64,000 nt of DNA, from the NCBI GenBank assembly GCA_026985075.1, contig JALSQX010000080.1, positions 32,501 through 96,500 of the forward strand. Reading direction: 5' to 3'. The notes under the pieces are model-generated. The model was not told the origin of the DNA and did no database searches. It saw nothing but the letters and a program-made list of their open reading frames with translations. Made by a program: the position numbers and the translations under genes. Source of the stretch: Blastocatellia bacterium (GTDB taxonomy: Bacteria; Acidobacteriota; Blastocatellia; HR10; J050). Below are positions 27,237 to 37,211 of the stretch, one piece after another; position 1 is the first letter of the stretch, and the number at the start of each line of letters is the position of its first letter.

Positions 27237-27623
27237 TTACTTCAAATCAGACTCCACGCGCAAACCATCGAGGAACTTATTGATACCGCAGAACAGATCG
27301 ACAACCGCCAGGCCCTCCACAAGTTCTTTCTCAGAGACGCCCATGCGTCTCAACTGCGCCGTATGGGCATTTATGCAATACTCACAATTATTGACCGTGG
27401 AAACGGCCAGGGCGAGGAATTCCTTCGTCTTGGGGTCTAATTTACCCGGTCCCATGATTACCTTGAAACGATCCCAGGTCGTCTGGAGATAAGCTGGATG
27501 GACGGCCATAGCCTTGAACAGGTTGGAAACAAACGGAAGTCCGAATGTGCGTTTGATATCCTCATAGATCTCTTTCACTGTACCCGTGACGTGTTCTTCT
27601 GAAAGCAGTTTCACTCTCGCCAT
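27237..27623 (-). CDS. AhpD-like carboxymuconolactone decarboxylase family protein
   Basis: A 128-residue all-helical protein of the AhpD/CMD family with the redox motif CEYCINAH (Cys80, Cys83) typical of alkylhydroperoxidase-like members, preceded by LDPKTKEFLALAVSTVNN. It probably acts as a thiol peroxidase or disulfide shuttle in the cytoplasm. The start at 27623 has GAGGAGG just upstream; an upstream in-frame start would add an unlikely leader. It lies 58 bases before the GrdB-like selenoprotein and is likely its redox partner. A CRP-like gene is divergent. Confidence 0.9.
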   Translation of the reverse strand: MARVKLLSEEHVTGTVKEIYEDIKRTFGLPFVSNLFKAMAVHPAYLQTTWDRFKVIMGPGKLDPKTKEFLALAVSTVNNCEYCINAHTAQLRRMGVSEKELVEGLAVVDLFCGINKFLDGLRVESDLK

Positions 27624-27932
27624 ATTTTTCCCTCCTCTAGTGAATGTCGTGATCTGAGATAATATAGGCACCATCATACCGACGACCTTCATCGGCTTCA
27701 GTGAACGCCATTACACAATCGCACGTCCGCTTACGCTGTCTGAGGCAGGGCCCGGCTTGAGCCGTGACCGCCTTGACCTGAAGGAGCCCGTTGAATGAAC
27801 TGGCGAGAATTCTCTCTCTCCACCACCAAGCTCGATTCCCCACCCACAGCGTACGCTGCGTCACAGACAACGGCCCGGTGTCCCGAGCATACTCAGAGAT
27901 GCGCACTTTAGAGCGCATAGGAGGATGGAGCG

Positions 27933-28628
27933 ATGAAGAGCTCATGGTATGTTCGGCAAATCAACATGCCTGGCTGCTTGGGAGACGATGAGGATCTCCG
28001 GGCGATCTCTGACATCACGCCGAAACGAGAGTATGAGGCCAGCGAGATCATCTATTATGGAGGTGATCACGCCGACGCACTGTACATCATTAAGCGAGGC
28101 CAAGTCACGCTGTCGGCTTTCTCATTGGAAGGAAAGGAAAAGATTCTGGAGATCCTCCACGAGGGAGATATCTTCGGTGAGATGTTCCTCGGCGAGGAGG
28201 AGCGCGGTCATCGGCAGGCCAAGGCGGTCACCAAAGTGACTCTTTGCATCATGACCCGGCGGGCCTTTCTGGAACTCGGTCGGCGAAAGCCACAAGCGGT
28301 CATGGATTTCATGAGCGTGTTCATGAAGCGACTGCGTGACTTGCAGAAAGAGGTGGAAGATTTTGCCTTCACTACGGCTCGAGAGCGGTTCATCAAGCTT
28401 CTGGGTAAATTGTGCGACGAATACGAGACGACTAAAGAGCGCGATCCGCACACCTGCGTGGTGCGGTTCTCTCAAGATGAATTAGCCCATTTGTTGGGCC
28501 TCACCCGTGAGCGGGTCAATGCCTTGGTGCAGGAATTCAAACGCGAGGGACTCGTTCAATCTCACTACGGATACGTCACCGTCAATCGGAATCAGCTTCA
28601 GGAGTTCCTCGGCCGCTTTCAGTATTAA
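27933..28628 (+). CDS. CRP/FNR-family transcription regulator
   Basis: A 231-residue regulator with a cNMP-like barrel (ALYIIKRGQVTLSAFSLEGKEKIL, GDIFGEMFLGEEERG), a dimerisation helix and a winged HTH (FSQDELAHLLGLTRERVNALV). Cysteines are not arranged as an FNR iron-sulfur cluster. AGGAGG precedes the ATG. It is divergent from the AhpD-selenoprotein pair across a 309-base region, so it probably controls them, perhaps in response to a redox signal, although no clear palindromic operator was found between them. Confidence 0.92.
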   Translation: MKSSWYVRQINMPGCLGDDEDLRAISDITPKREYEASEIIYYGGDHADALYIIKRGQVTLSAFSLEGKEKILEILHEGDIFGEMFLGEEERGHRQAKAVTKVTLCIMTRRAFLELGRRKPQAVMDFMSVFMKRLRDLQKEVEDFAFTTARERFIKLLGKLCDEYETTKERDPHTCVVRFSQDELAHLLGLTRERVNALVQEFKREGLVQSHYGYVTVNRNQLQEFLGRFQY

Positions 28629-28978
28629 TCCGATTCTCGGGAGGCCGCTTGCTCACGGCATGGAAATCTGCCTTCGCGTAACCAACCGGCTGACTCGTGT
28701 TCGATGAATCTCCCCCGTGATGTCCGGGGAATGACGATGCTGGGCGAGTGTTCGTCCGAGATCAGATGAGTCTCAGCGAGCGCCTCCGTTTGAGCGGCTG
28801 ACACCGCCATATCGGCACCTTGCGAATTGGCTCCGATGAAAGCGGACCAAGATAGCGCACCGTCGCCCTCGGTCGTCCCCCCTGCCCGTTAATGATTACA
28901 GATCCTCTCTACGAGCATTTTCGAAGTCCCAGAGCCACCATAGAGTGGCATTCTTCCGATGAGGAATTCAAAGCCTGA
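28629..28978. other. Intergenic region, no gene recognised
   Basis: About 350 bases between the convergent CRP-like gene and a zinc-ribbon gene. No open frame with a ribosome-binding site, RNA gene or terminator with a U-tract was recognised. Confidence 0.4.
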
Positions 28979-29200
28979 TCATCGAAGAGACTCTCCATCA
29001 GTTAAACGCCGCCCAGAATCATGAATGAAGGAGTGAATGAGTTGCTCAGCATCAAATTCATACCCACACTGGCGACATCGAGCGGTGGGCAAACAGCGAC
29101 TGGCGTCTAAGTCACACCGCAGCTTGAGATCGAAATTCTTCGCCGAGCAGAATGGACATTCTGCCGTCAGAAGCACGCGTTGTATATCCTCGAGTGTCAT
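28979..29200 (-). CDS. Small zinc-ribbon protein
   Basis: A 73-residue protein with two Cys pairs forming a likely zinc ribbon: AECPFCSAKNFDLKLRCD and TARCRQCGYEFDAE (CxxC...CxxC). A GGGAGGAAACATTA ribosome-binding site supports the ATG at 29200. There is no signal or membrane segment. It stands alone between intergenic regions, so no role can be assigned beyond metal binding. Confidence 0.7.
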   Translation of the reverse strand: MTLEDIQRVLLTAECPFCSAKNFDLKLRCDLDASRCLPTARCRQCGYEFDAEQLIHSFIHDSGRRLTDGESLR

Positions 29201-29575
29201 TAATGTTTCCTCCCTGACTGAGTGAATGGACCCAAGCCATTAACCTCTCCCACCAATGAATGCAGGATGCAGCAGGGAAGTCTCCGGTGATCAGCACAGC
29301 CCCTTTCCAGGGAAATCGTCAAAATAATTGATTGCTCCCGCTGTGAATCCGCCCGTGGTTGGTTGATGCCTCGTTCCCATCACCACCAGCATATCCTCGA
29401 TGGGCTGATAAAGAATATGAACTCTTCCACAGTGAGGTGAATTCGGAGCTTCCCCCGATCACATTTCGGGGCCGCCAGGCTACTATACTGAACATGACTG
29501 ACATTGATGCACTATTCGAAGACCACCCCCATCTCATCCTTTGAGGAGAAGGCATGTTCCGTCTTTCATCGTCCT
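29201..29575. other. Intergenic region upstream of zinc-ribbon gene
   Basis: About 375 bases. A lone TATAGT on the minus strand near 29488 could be a -10 for the zinc-ribbon gene but has no good -35. Nothing else was recognised. Confidence 0.3.
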
Positions 29576-30697
29576 TCACCGATGGAGATGCGTGTTGGGG
29601 AACGCGGCAATCCAAGCAAACCAGTAGGCCGATCGTACCGGTAAAGGCTCTAATCGCTCACCGGCCAACGGACCATCGATGGCCCGACCGCCCAGATTCC
29701 ACACGCTCCCGGTTTGCTCATCGATGATCCTTCCCATTCGAAGCTTGAATCGCAACAGACGCCCACCGATTTGGCGGCGATAGGCCGCTCCAGCCCCATG
29801 ATGAGCGAATATCACTATAGCGAGATCGCCAATCGCGTCGTTGATGACGCGCAGGCGCCGACTCTCCAGAGAATAGGCATAAGCTCTCCCATTCACTTCC
29901 AACCCGAGAATTCTCGTCGCCGGTCGGAGCCGCGAATCAAGAAATACCCGTTGCGCTACCGGATAAGGTGCTCTTCGCTGTCGATTGAGCAAAAACCGAT
30001 AGCGGTCACCATAAGCATCTCGATCATAATCGATGGAGTACCCCGTTTCCGGAGAGAGAACGAAGCCATCCGGATAGAGCTTCCGCCACTCCTCCCAGGT
30101 GAGCATCATGGAGGCGAGTGGGCGCAACCGCTCTCCGGTGAGGGCACCAATGATGGCTCGACCGGACACTTGATACCACCACGAATAGGTCTGACGATCG
30201 TACAGCACCAAATTGGACTGGTAGAGGGCGCTGGTATTGCCGAACGTCAACACCCGATGGCCCACTCGACGACTGAATACGATGCCGCTCCGACACAGGG
30301 GACAATAGGTCACCAGAATGGGTTCACCGCCAACGATATCATTGATGACCTCATGAAGATTCAGGATGCGGATCGGATAGGCTTTGGCTTCTCGTCCTAT
30401 CTGGACGCTGAGCACCCAATCGTCATGGCGCAAAAATCGGGCTTCTTTCACCGGAATGAATCGAGGATGATCGAGCGGGGGAATGCCATCGCGCACCCGA
30501 TGAATGAGCTGAGGACTGGCTTTGCTGAGAGGAACCGGCGGGCGTCCGGGAATGAACGTGTCCAGGAACACCTCGTCGAGCGGAACGCTATGTCGGCTCA
30601 TATCGGGCTGCTGAAGAAGAATAGGGAGCAACGCGAACAGGAGCCAGAGGCCGAGACAGGTCATCCCTTCGGTTGAGTCGCTCTTCACCCTTGGCAT
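29576..30697 (-). CDS. DUF3179 domain protein, exported
   Basis: A 373-residue protein with a short N-terminal hydrophobic helix (about 13-30) followed by a DUF3179 domain: DEVFLDTFIPGRPPVPL-type entry, HEVINDIVGGEPILVTYCPLCRSGIVFSR with two conserved Cys, LTFGNTSALYQSNLVLYDRQT and TGYSIDYDRDAYGDRY. The C-terminal part repeats the domain with LLRFKLRMGRIIDEQTGSVWNL. Function is not established; the CPLC motif may bind metal or form a disulfide. GGAGGGGAGG precedes the ATG at 30697. No operon partner. Confidence 0.88.
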   Translation of the reverse strand: MPRVKSDSTEGMTCLGLWLLFALLPILLQQPDMSRHSVPLDEVFLDTFIPGRPPVPLSKASPQLIHRVRDGIPPLDHPRFIPVKEARFLRHDDWVLSVQIGREAKAYPIRILNLHEVINDIVGGEPILVTYCPLCRSGIVFSRRVGHRVLTFGNTSALYQSNLVLYDRQTYSWWYQVSGRAIIGALTGERLRPLASMMLTWEEWRKLYPDGFVLSPETGYSIDYDRDAYGDRYRFLLNRQRRAPYPVAQRVFLDSRLRPATRILGLEVNGRAYAYSLESRRLRVINDAIGDLAIVIFAHHGAGAAYRRQIGGRLLRFKLRMGRIIDEQTGSVWNLGGRAIDGPLAGERLEPLPVRSAYWFAWIAAFPNTHLHR

Positions 30698-31646
30698 CTC
30701 AAATCCTCCCCTCCATTGTAATGGTCACATCGACGCACCTCCTGTTAAGTTGATCACGTTCCCGAAAAAGAAGTGAGCGTTCAGGCTCGCTCAATGTATG
30801 ATCCCTCTCTGAAGACAACCGAGGGCGAAGAATCTCCATCTCTCGGCGAGCTTCTCATCAGCTCCTCGACCTCGTGTCTTCGGTAGTCACGATAACAGTC
30901 TTAACCTCATTCATGCGATATCTTAATGAAGGCGCCAAGGGAGAATAGTTGATATGATCAGGACGAGACGACTGACACGAGTAACTACGGTGTGGGCGAT
31001 CATGGGCGTCATCCCCGCAGCCCTTCATCCCCCAAGCGCATCCTGGGCATCGAGATCCTCTATCCAGCAACCAACATCACAGAGTGGGGAGGTCAAACTC
31101 GGCGCCAATTTGGTGAACACATTTGTGACAGTCAGAGACCAGGCCGAATTGGCCCCGGATCATCGCTGTTGAGCTCCTGCTGTCAGATTGATGAGCAAGA
31201 AACCCGAGAGCACCAAACAGCCGATGATCATACTCGTTCTCCTGTTGAGATGGCTTCGATTTATCATAATTTTTAACAATGGAGTGGAAGCACCTGCATC
31301 GTACGCGACTCGGCCAACCGTCCCCATATATCTTGAGACAGGACCGGCCAAGTTGCATGATGAGAGTTGGTTTTGGTATTGACCTGTGCACCTCAATGGT
31401 GATTGGTCTCCCCCGTCGAGACGGGAGCAAATACACCCTTCACAAGAGAGCGAGGGAAATCCTAGCAAGCCAATTCCGCGAACTCGAGGGGGCCTTATCG
31501 AGCAGATGTGACCAGTGCCTCGACTCACTCCCCTGCCTGTTTAACAGGGGATAAATGAGGTGAACTCGCGACCTCAAGTTCGATGATCATGTCGCATAAA
31601 AATTCTCTCGAGAGCGAATTCTCCGACCATTCCTGGGCACATGGCA
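30698..31646. other. Long intergenic region with a VWFA fossil
   Basis: About 950 bases. It holds a TGAGCG-N8-CGCTCA dyad at about 30772-30791 and the VWFA remnant listed separately at 30954. The rest contains only short frames of low coding quality, including a signal-peptide-like minus-strand end (MIIGCLVLSGFLLINLTAGA, near 31220) that stops at once. It looks like decayed sequence. Confidence 0.4.
30954..31172 (+). pseudogene. Remnant of a VWFA-related secreted protein
   Basis: A signal-peptide-like start (MIRTRRLTRVTTVWAIMGVI... ASWAS) leads into VKLGANLVNTFVTVRDQAEL. This resembles the N-terminal beta domain that precedes the VWA domain in acidobacterial VWFA-related proteins (compare LDVNLVTVPVTVMDPYERF at 57 kb). 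The frame stops after 72 residues and the rest of the domain is gone. AAGGGAGAA lies upstream of the ATG. Confidence 0.4.
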
Positions 31647-33104
31647 TTAGGAGTTGACCCCTTCCCTCAACTGCTCAGTGATGGCGTTCCCCCTCGTGGT
31701 GGCGAGAGTCATAGCAGAAGCTGAGTGATCGGGCTGCAGGGAGGCCTCAGTGGTCATCACCCGATGATTCAAGCCATTATTGAGGCCGTATGATAGCGCC
31801 CAATTGATGCCCAAGTTGATCGTCCAGAGAACGAGACGGCGCTTGTTGAGGGGCCACCCTCCCAACCGCCGATAAATCGAACGAGGACGATAGAACATCT
31901 TCCAGGCGCGACGGTAGACCTGCTCAACTTCGTGCCGGGCGAGGCGTGCGGGTTCGAAGACCAGATTCCCATAGGTATAATCGGTCCAATCGTGATTGAA
32001 GATGCGATCCTGAGCCAGCAACTCTTCTCGCAATCGTGTTCCGGGCAATGGAGTCATGATACTGAATTGGGCGAATTCCAGTTGAGCTTCGATGGCCAAC
32101 TCGACCGTTTTCTCGATAGTTTCCACCGTATCGGTCTCCAAACCGACGATGAACGATCCCCAGACGGCGATTCCATGTTCGCGGATACGACGAATGGCGG
32201 CGAGCATCTTCTCGGGCGCCGCATTACACCCGCCCAGTTTCCGGAATTCCGGACTCAAGAAGCTCTCCAACCCAATGAACAGAAACTTACATCCGCTCTC
32301 TTCGGCCAACCGAAGCATCTCTTCGTCGCGAGCGATGTTGATCGTCGCCTGTGAACCCCACTTGATTTTCAAGGGGATGAGCGCCTTCATCAACGCGCGA
32401 GCATGTTTAGGATGGCCATTGATGATATCATCGACGAAGAAAAGCTTCTTGGCTCCCGTGGCTTCAATCTCGGCGACGACATCCTCGATGGGACGGACGC
32501 GGAATTTCTGCCCGTTGATCGCCGTCACCGAACAAAAGTTGCAATCGAACGGGCACCCTCGCGAGGTTTGAATAGTATAGGGGACGAGATATTTCTCCCG
32601 TCGAATCAAATCCCAGCGCGGCAGTGGGTGATGTTCCATCGGTGGCAGGCGTCGAGGGCGATAGAGGCGCTGGAGACGCCCTCGACGAAAATCGTCGATG
32701 ATCTCCGGCCACGTCTCGTCCGCTTCTCCGATGGCCACGGCATCGCAATGGTGGAGCGCTTCCTCGGGCAACACGGTGGGATGGTTCCCCCCCATGACGA
32801 CGGTACTTCCTCGCGCGCGAAAGCGATCGGCGATCTGATAGGCGACATTGGCATTTCCGGTGAGGCTGGTGATCCCGACCAGGTCCGCCTCCACAGTGTC
32901 GTCGATGGGCTCGACGCATCCATCCATGATCTTCACTTCCACATCCGATGGCGTGTAAGCGGCCAATAGCGCGAGATTCAGAGGCGGGAACAGACTAGTG
33001 GCCTCGAAATTCAGGTGCTTCCTCATGAATGGGAACCGCCCGAGGATCTTGGGAACATGGTAACCGTTAAACACGTTGCTGGGATTGATCAACAGTACTT
33101 TCAT
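31647..33104 (-). CDS. B12-binding radical SAM protein
   Basis: A 485-residue cytosolic enzyme. An N-terminal cobalamin-binding-like Rossmann domain (KVLLINPSNVFNGYHVPKIL, PPLNLALLAAYTP, GITSLTGNANVAYQIAD, VVMGGNHPTVLPEEAL) is followed by a radical SAM core with SRGCPFDCNFCSVT, then KKLFFVDDIINGHP and FIGLESF. A C-terminal helical tail is typical of HpnP/BchE-like methylases. It may catalyse methylation or rearrangement of an unactivated carbon, for example in hopanoid or bacteriochlorophyll-type chemistry, but the substrate is not revealed. It has its own sigma-70 promoter. Confidence 0.9.
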   Translation of the reverse strand: MKVLLINPSNVFNGYHVPKILGRFPFMRKHLNFEATSLFPPLNLALLAAYTPSDVEVKIMDGCVEPIDDTVEADLVGITSLTGNANVAYQIADRFRARGSTVVMGGNHPTVLPEEALHHCDAVAIGEADETWPEIIDDFRRGRLQRLYRPRRLPPMEHHPLPRWDLIRREKYLVPYTIQTSRGCPFDCNFCSVTAINGQKFRVRPIEDVVAEIEATGAKKLFFVDDIINGHPKHARALMKALIPLKIKWGSQATINIARDEEMLRLAEESGCKFLFIGLESFLSPEFRKLGGCNAAPEKMLAAIRRIREHGIAVWGSFIVGLETDTVETIEKTVELAIEAQLEFAQFSIMTPLPGTRLREELLAQDRIFNHDWTDYTYGNLVFEPARLARHEVEQVYRRAWKMFYRPRSIYRRLGGWPLNKRRLVLWTINLGINWALSYGLNNGLNHRVMTTEASLQPDHSASAMTLATTRGNAITEQLREGVNS

Positions 33105-33133
33105 TCGGTCTCCTCCCATCGAGTGGTGGCCGT

Positions 33134-33162
33134 ACTATATCACTCCCCTTTTTCAACCGCAA
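33134..33162 (-). promoter_or_regulatory. Sigma-70 promoter of radical SAM gene
   Basis: Minus-strand -35 TTGCGG (33162-33157) and -10 TATAGT (33139-33134) are separated by exactly 17 bases. The predicted start near 33127 leaves a short leader with GGAGGAG before the ATG at 33104. The remaining 33163-33513 stretch holds no recognised gene. Confidence 0.6.
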
Positions 33163-33513
33163 GGCCGACGACATGGAGTCCCCCTCCGGGAGGTCGGAAA
33201 GCGGGTCGTCTTCATTGGGACGACGCCAATGCCTACATCGGGCCCGATGCTCTGCACAGTGGTATCGAACTCGGCGAAAGTTCCCCTGCTCAGGGTGCGC
33301 TGCCAAGGAAGCCACCCCGTCCCAAACCCGCGTGAGGCTGTTATGGCTTCCCCGCCATCGGTTGACCATCGCATGTGATAATTTTGCCCACAGTCCATCC
33401 AACGGCTCTATTGTGTCGCCAGTCGTTCGTCTCGACACCTGAGAAGCGAAGCGCCGGGCGGGAGCGATGCGCGTCGGACATCTCTCTCACCCAGCGCCGA
33501 TGCCCATCGGGCG

Positions 33514-36500
33514 TCAGAATGAGATGCTCAATCCAACCTGGACTGCCCGCGAGAGTCCTTGGGAAAAACTGCCCGAGCCCAACCCGAGCTTGTTGCTTCG
33601 CGTCCCGCGCACGGTTCCGTTGATCTGTCCAGGCGAGCCACCGAGTATCCCGCTGAGCTGTCCGAAATTGGCCACGTTGAACACGTTGAAGACTTCGACG
33701 AACGGCTCAATATCGATGCGCTCTCCGTACAGGAACGTTTTCTTGGAGATGCGCAGGTCGGTGGTGATGAACGAATCATTCTCCACCTGATTCGATGGTG
33801 CCAGGGGAATCGGTTGGATGACGAACCCCAGTGCCCGCAACTGGTCGGCGGTGAACACGCCAGCCTGAACGAGCGCTCGAGCCGCTGGCGTCAGCGTGCC
33901 GGCAAAGCTACTATTGAAAACCGTGAGGCGCTCGTTCAGCTCACCGCCATCTTGAATATCGCGCCCGAATGAACCACGTTCGGCGCCGGGCAGGATGTCA
34001 CTCGTCGTTCCGTCACCATCCAGATCGGTGAAGAAGATCTCATTAGCTGATCCGGCGCGTCCGAATTGAGGAAGCAGCGGCGTCGTGGGCCGCGCCGTGT
34101 TCACCCGCCAGATACTGGCCAACGTGAAACCATGCGGTAACTCGATGATGGAGTTGATGGTCAACTGATGGGTTCGATCCAATGCCGATGGCCCTTTGGC
34201 TCGTGGATTGAGGAAGTCATCGTTGAACGCCGTCCCGGTGATGAAATCCTGATCGCCGACGATGGCGTTGAATCGGGACAGCGCATAGGACACCTGCAGG
34301 AACAGACTCTTCACGTAGGGAGCGGGATTGGTGAAATTGCCGGTGAGTTGAAATTGAAGGGCGTTATACTCGGAGATCCCCGAGGTCAGAATGACATCGA
34401 TGTCACTGTAATCGGGGAATTCTCCGGCGAAGGCGTTCCCCAACCCGCTGAACAGACCGAACGATTCCCCGGCCGCAATGGCTTGATCAACGCCGGCCAG
34501 GCCGGGCGCGAATCCCGCGGCCATCAGTTGCGCATCTCGAAGAGCAGCGGCCGTGGCCGCATTGAGGGTATCGGCGGCGAATGTTCGGTTGAAATCGCGA
34601 ACCACGTTGGTGTGGACGGCGCGGTTGCGGATGTAATCGACCGAAACGACCACTCCAGGGCGAATTTCCTGTTGAACGCCCACATTGACCTGGAAGGCGT
34701 AGGGTGTAGAGAACTCCTGATTGAAAATCGGTCCCGCCGCCGTCGTCTTGGACGCTTCCAACAATGAAGGGGCGCTGGGATCAAGTGGTATGCTCCGCGA
34801 TACCTGCTGGAACAACTGCTGAAGCAAGCCAATCTCATCGATGACCTCGCCGAGCGGCCGACCCAGCAGATCATTGACGTTGATCGTGGAGACCGGCTGT
34901 CCATTGGCGGCGAGCAGTCGACCTTGCTCATCGAGGCTATCGAATGGGGGCACGGCCACGGCAAATCCCAAGCCCACCGGCAGCCGATCGGTGCGATCGA
35001 AGATGGCATTGTTGAAGATCTGCGTCTCATAGAAAATGCCCGCTCCACCACGAATGACCGTCTTACCCGTGCCGAACGGGTCCCAGGCAATGCCCAACTG
35101 AGGCCCGAAGTTATTATGATCGCTGCGGGTGGGACGAGACTGCCCGCGCCCGACGAGGAACTCCAGATCCCGCGCCCCGGGCAAATCGTCGTTGACCTGA
35201 CCGGTATCCAGCTCGTAGCGCACGCCATAATTGATGGTGAGATTGGGACGCGCGCGCCAGCTATCGCCTACATACCAGGCATACCGCGTATTGTTGATCC
35301 CTCCCATGGAGCGCTCGTTATTGGCGATCTCGGTGAATGAGCCCTGCCCATTGCCGAAAATGATGAAACTGATCGGATACTGGAGGGGATCCAGGGGATC
35401 ATCGCCCCGGGCGATGATCTGCTCGCGAATATCCTGGCTGAAACTTCCCCGCACTTCCGGACCAACTCCGAAGAAACTGGCAAAGAGATTGACCCGGGTG
35501 TACTTGACCTCAGCTCCACTCCGGATTGTATGACTCCCTCGCGTGTAGGTGAGGTCGTATTTCCACTGATCATCGGTCTGGAAGGTCATTTGCGGCGCCA
35601 GACGATTGGGCCCGGTGAACAACTCCCGTCGGCCATTGAGGGCGATGGACACGGGGACACCATTAGAGGCGAAGAATTCCGGAAGACCGAGCGTAGCGGG
35701 AACGATCTGATTGTCGAAACTGGTGCGCCCATAACGGAAAGAATGCGTCATCTGACCGGTGGTGGCGTCGGCGCCGATGGCGATGACGTTGGTGTTGTTA
35801 TCGTTCACGAATGGCGCGCAGCAGGTGGCCGCTCCACCGAAACCGGTGGCCGCATCGTTGGAGTCATGAGTGAAACGGCCAAACAGTCGTAGACGATCGG
35901 TCACTTGCCAGTCGAGCCGAAAAAGCCCCTCATTCTCATTAAACGGAGTGGAGACCGCTCGCGAGAAGTTGGGGAAGTTGGTCGGTCGGGTGAACGTGGT
36001 TCCATCCTGATTGGTCTTCTCGAAGTTGGCGAAGAAGAACAAGCGATCGGGTATGAATGGACCGCCGAAGCGAAATCCCGCCTGCTCACGATCGAATTCC
36101 GCCCCCTTCAGTTGGGCATCGATGGTGGGGTCGCCGGTCAGCGTGGATGGGTTGGCCGCAATCTCCTCGTCCCGGTAGAAGACGAAACCACGCCCGTGAA
36201 ACTCGTTCGAACCGCTTCTGGTGATGATGTTCACCGACCCCGATGACGTCAAACTGGTCGAGAGATCGAGCGTGGACTGACTGAGCTGGAACTCCTGAAG
36301 CGCATCTTGCGAGATGTTCTGGGTGGTCGTTCCCACCGTCTCGTCCGAGATATCCAGCCCATCGATCTGGATGCGGGTGACGCGACCAGTTCGCCCCCCG
36401 ATAGAAATTCCCGTGAATTGATTTTTGGTGGGATCGAACGTCCCGCCGTCGACGATCTGGACGCCCGGTTCCAGTTGCGCCAGATCCAAGAAGTTGCGAC

Positions 36501-36969
36501 CGTTCAATGGAAGCTCATCGATCTGCCGGGCAACCACGACGCCCTCGACGGTGGCCGTCGTGGTGTTAACCTGCACTTCAGCTTCGGCCTCCACAGTGAC
36601 CACTTCAGTCGGGGAGCCCACCTCCAGACTGACATCTCCGGGAACGACTTCGCCGACTTTGACCACGACCTGGCGCACCGCCGCTTTGAACCCGGGCGCT
36701 TCGACTTTGACTTCAAATCGCCCCGGCTGAAGCGCCGAAAAGAAGTACTTGCCGCCCCCGCCCGTCGTGGTCATCAACACCCGACCGGTTCGCCCTTCGG
36801 TGATGGAGACGGTCGCACCAGGGATGACGGCCCCAACGGGGTCGGTGACGATTCCTTCAATGCTCCCTGTTGACACTTGAGCATTTGTACCCTCCGGCAT
36901 AGCAAAGATGGCCGCCACCAGTAATGCGACAGCGACGACCAACCACCTTGACGTCGAACAGCCTGTCAT
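33514..36969 (-). CDS. TonB-dependent Oar-like receptor with CarboxypepD_reg domain
   Basis: A 1151-residue outer-membrane protein. The signal peptide (about 1-30) is followed by a carboxypeptidase-regulatory-like domain (GSIEGIVTDPVGAVIPGATVSI ... YFFSALQPGRFEVKVEAPGF). A plug-like region follows (IDELPLNGRNFLDLAQLEPGV, IQIDGLDISDETVG, GSVNIITRSGSNEFHGRGF), then a large beta barrel ending in a terminal Phe (QVGLSISF). Such receptors are expanded in Acidobacteriota and take up polymers or siderophores. GGAGGAG precedes the ATG. A sigma-54 promoter and palindrome lie upstream and a degenerate sigma-54 activator is the next gene upstream on the same strand. Confidence 0.93.
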   Translation of the reverse strand: MTGCSTSRWLVVAVALLVAAIFAMPEGTNAQVSTGSIEGIVTDPVGAVIPGATVSITEGRTGRVLMTTTGGGGKYFFSALQPGRFEVKVEAPGFKAAVRQVVVKVGEVVPGDVSLEVGSPTEVVTVEAEAEVQVNTTTATVEGVVVARQIDELPLNGRNFLDLAQLEPGVQIVDGGTFDPTKNQFTGISIGGRTGRVTRIQIDGLDISDETVGTTTQNISQDALQEFQLSQSTLDLSTSLTSSGSVNIITRSGSNEFHGRGFVFYRDEEIAANPSTLTGDPTIDAQLKGAEFDREQAGFRFGGPFIPDRLFFFANFEKTNQDGTTFTRPTNFPNFSRAVSTPFNENEGLFRLDWQVTDRLRLFGRFTHDSNDAATGFGGAATCCAPFVNDNNTNVIAIGADATTGQMTHSFRYGRTSFDNQIVPATLGLPEFFASNGVPVSIALNGRRELFTGPNRLAPQMTFQTDDQWKYDLTYTRGSHTIRSGAEVKYTRVNLFASFFGVGPEVRGSFSQDIREQIIARGDDPLDPLQYPISFIIFGNGQGSFTEIANNERSMGGINNTRYAWYVGDSWRARPNLTINYGVRYELDTGQVNDDLPGARDLEFLVGRGQSRPTRSDHNNFGPQLGIAWDPFGTGKTVIRGGAGIFYETQIFNNAIFDRTDRLPVGLGFAVAVPPFDSLDEQGRLLAANGQPVSTINVNDLLGRPLGEVIDEIGLLQQLFQQVSRSIPLDPSAPSLLEASKTTAAGPIFNQEFSTPYAFQVNVGVQQEIRPGVVVSVDYIRNRAVHTNVVRDFNRTFAADTLNAATAAALRDAQLMAAGFAPGLAGVDQAIAAGESFGLFSGLGNAFAGEFPDYSDIDVILTSGISEYNALQFQLTGNFTNPAPYVKSLFLQVSYALSRFNAIVGDQDFITGTAFNDDFLNPRAKGPSALDRTHQLTINSIIELPHGFTLASIWRVNTARPTTPLLPQFGRAGSANEIFFTDLDGDGTTSDILPGAERGSFGRDIQDGGELNERLTVFNSSFAGTLTPAARALVQAGVFTADQLRALGFVIQPIPLAPSNQVENDSFITTDLRISKKTFLYGERIDIEPFVEVFNVFNVANFGQLSGILGGSPGQINGTVRGTRSNKLGLGSGSFSQGLSRAVQVGLSISF

Positions 36970-37052
36970 AGTGTTTTCTCCTCCTGCAGATATTTACCAT
37001 CGTGAGTTCCTCAGCTGGGATGACTCGCCGGCCTCTTTGAAAGAAACAAATG

Positions 37053-37068
37053 TGCAAATGCCGTGCCG
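37053..37068 (-). promoter_or_regulatory. Sigma-54 promoter of TonB receptor
   Basis: The minus strand reads CGGCACGGCATTTGCA: GGCAC-N5-TTGCA with GG (37067-37066) and GC (37055-37054) correctly spaced; only the leading T of the consensus is replaced by C. The predicted start near 37043 gives a 74-base leader to the receptor ATG at 36969. Confidence 0.65.
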
Positions 37069-37211
37069 TTCTCCCCGGCCGAAAATCCGACGAGCTTTGA
37101 CGAACTTTCGGCTCGATGCGCGCTGGCTTTCCCGCCCGCCTCTCTTCAGTTAGCTGATGAATGTAGCCCCCCTTCCAACTGGCACGGAGGATAGAGGGGC
37201 GGCCGAGACCT

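Noticed and set aside
27624-27932. CRP-type operator between ahpD-like and CRP-like genes
   Set aside because: Only half-matches such as GTGATCTGAGA were seen; no palindrome of useful quality.
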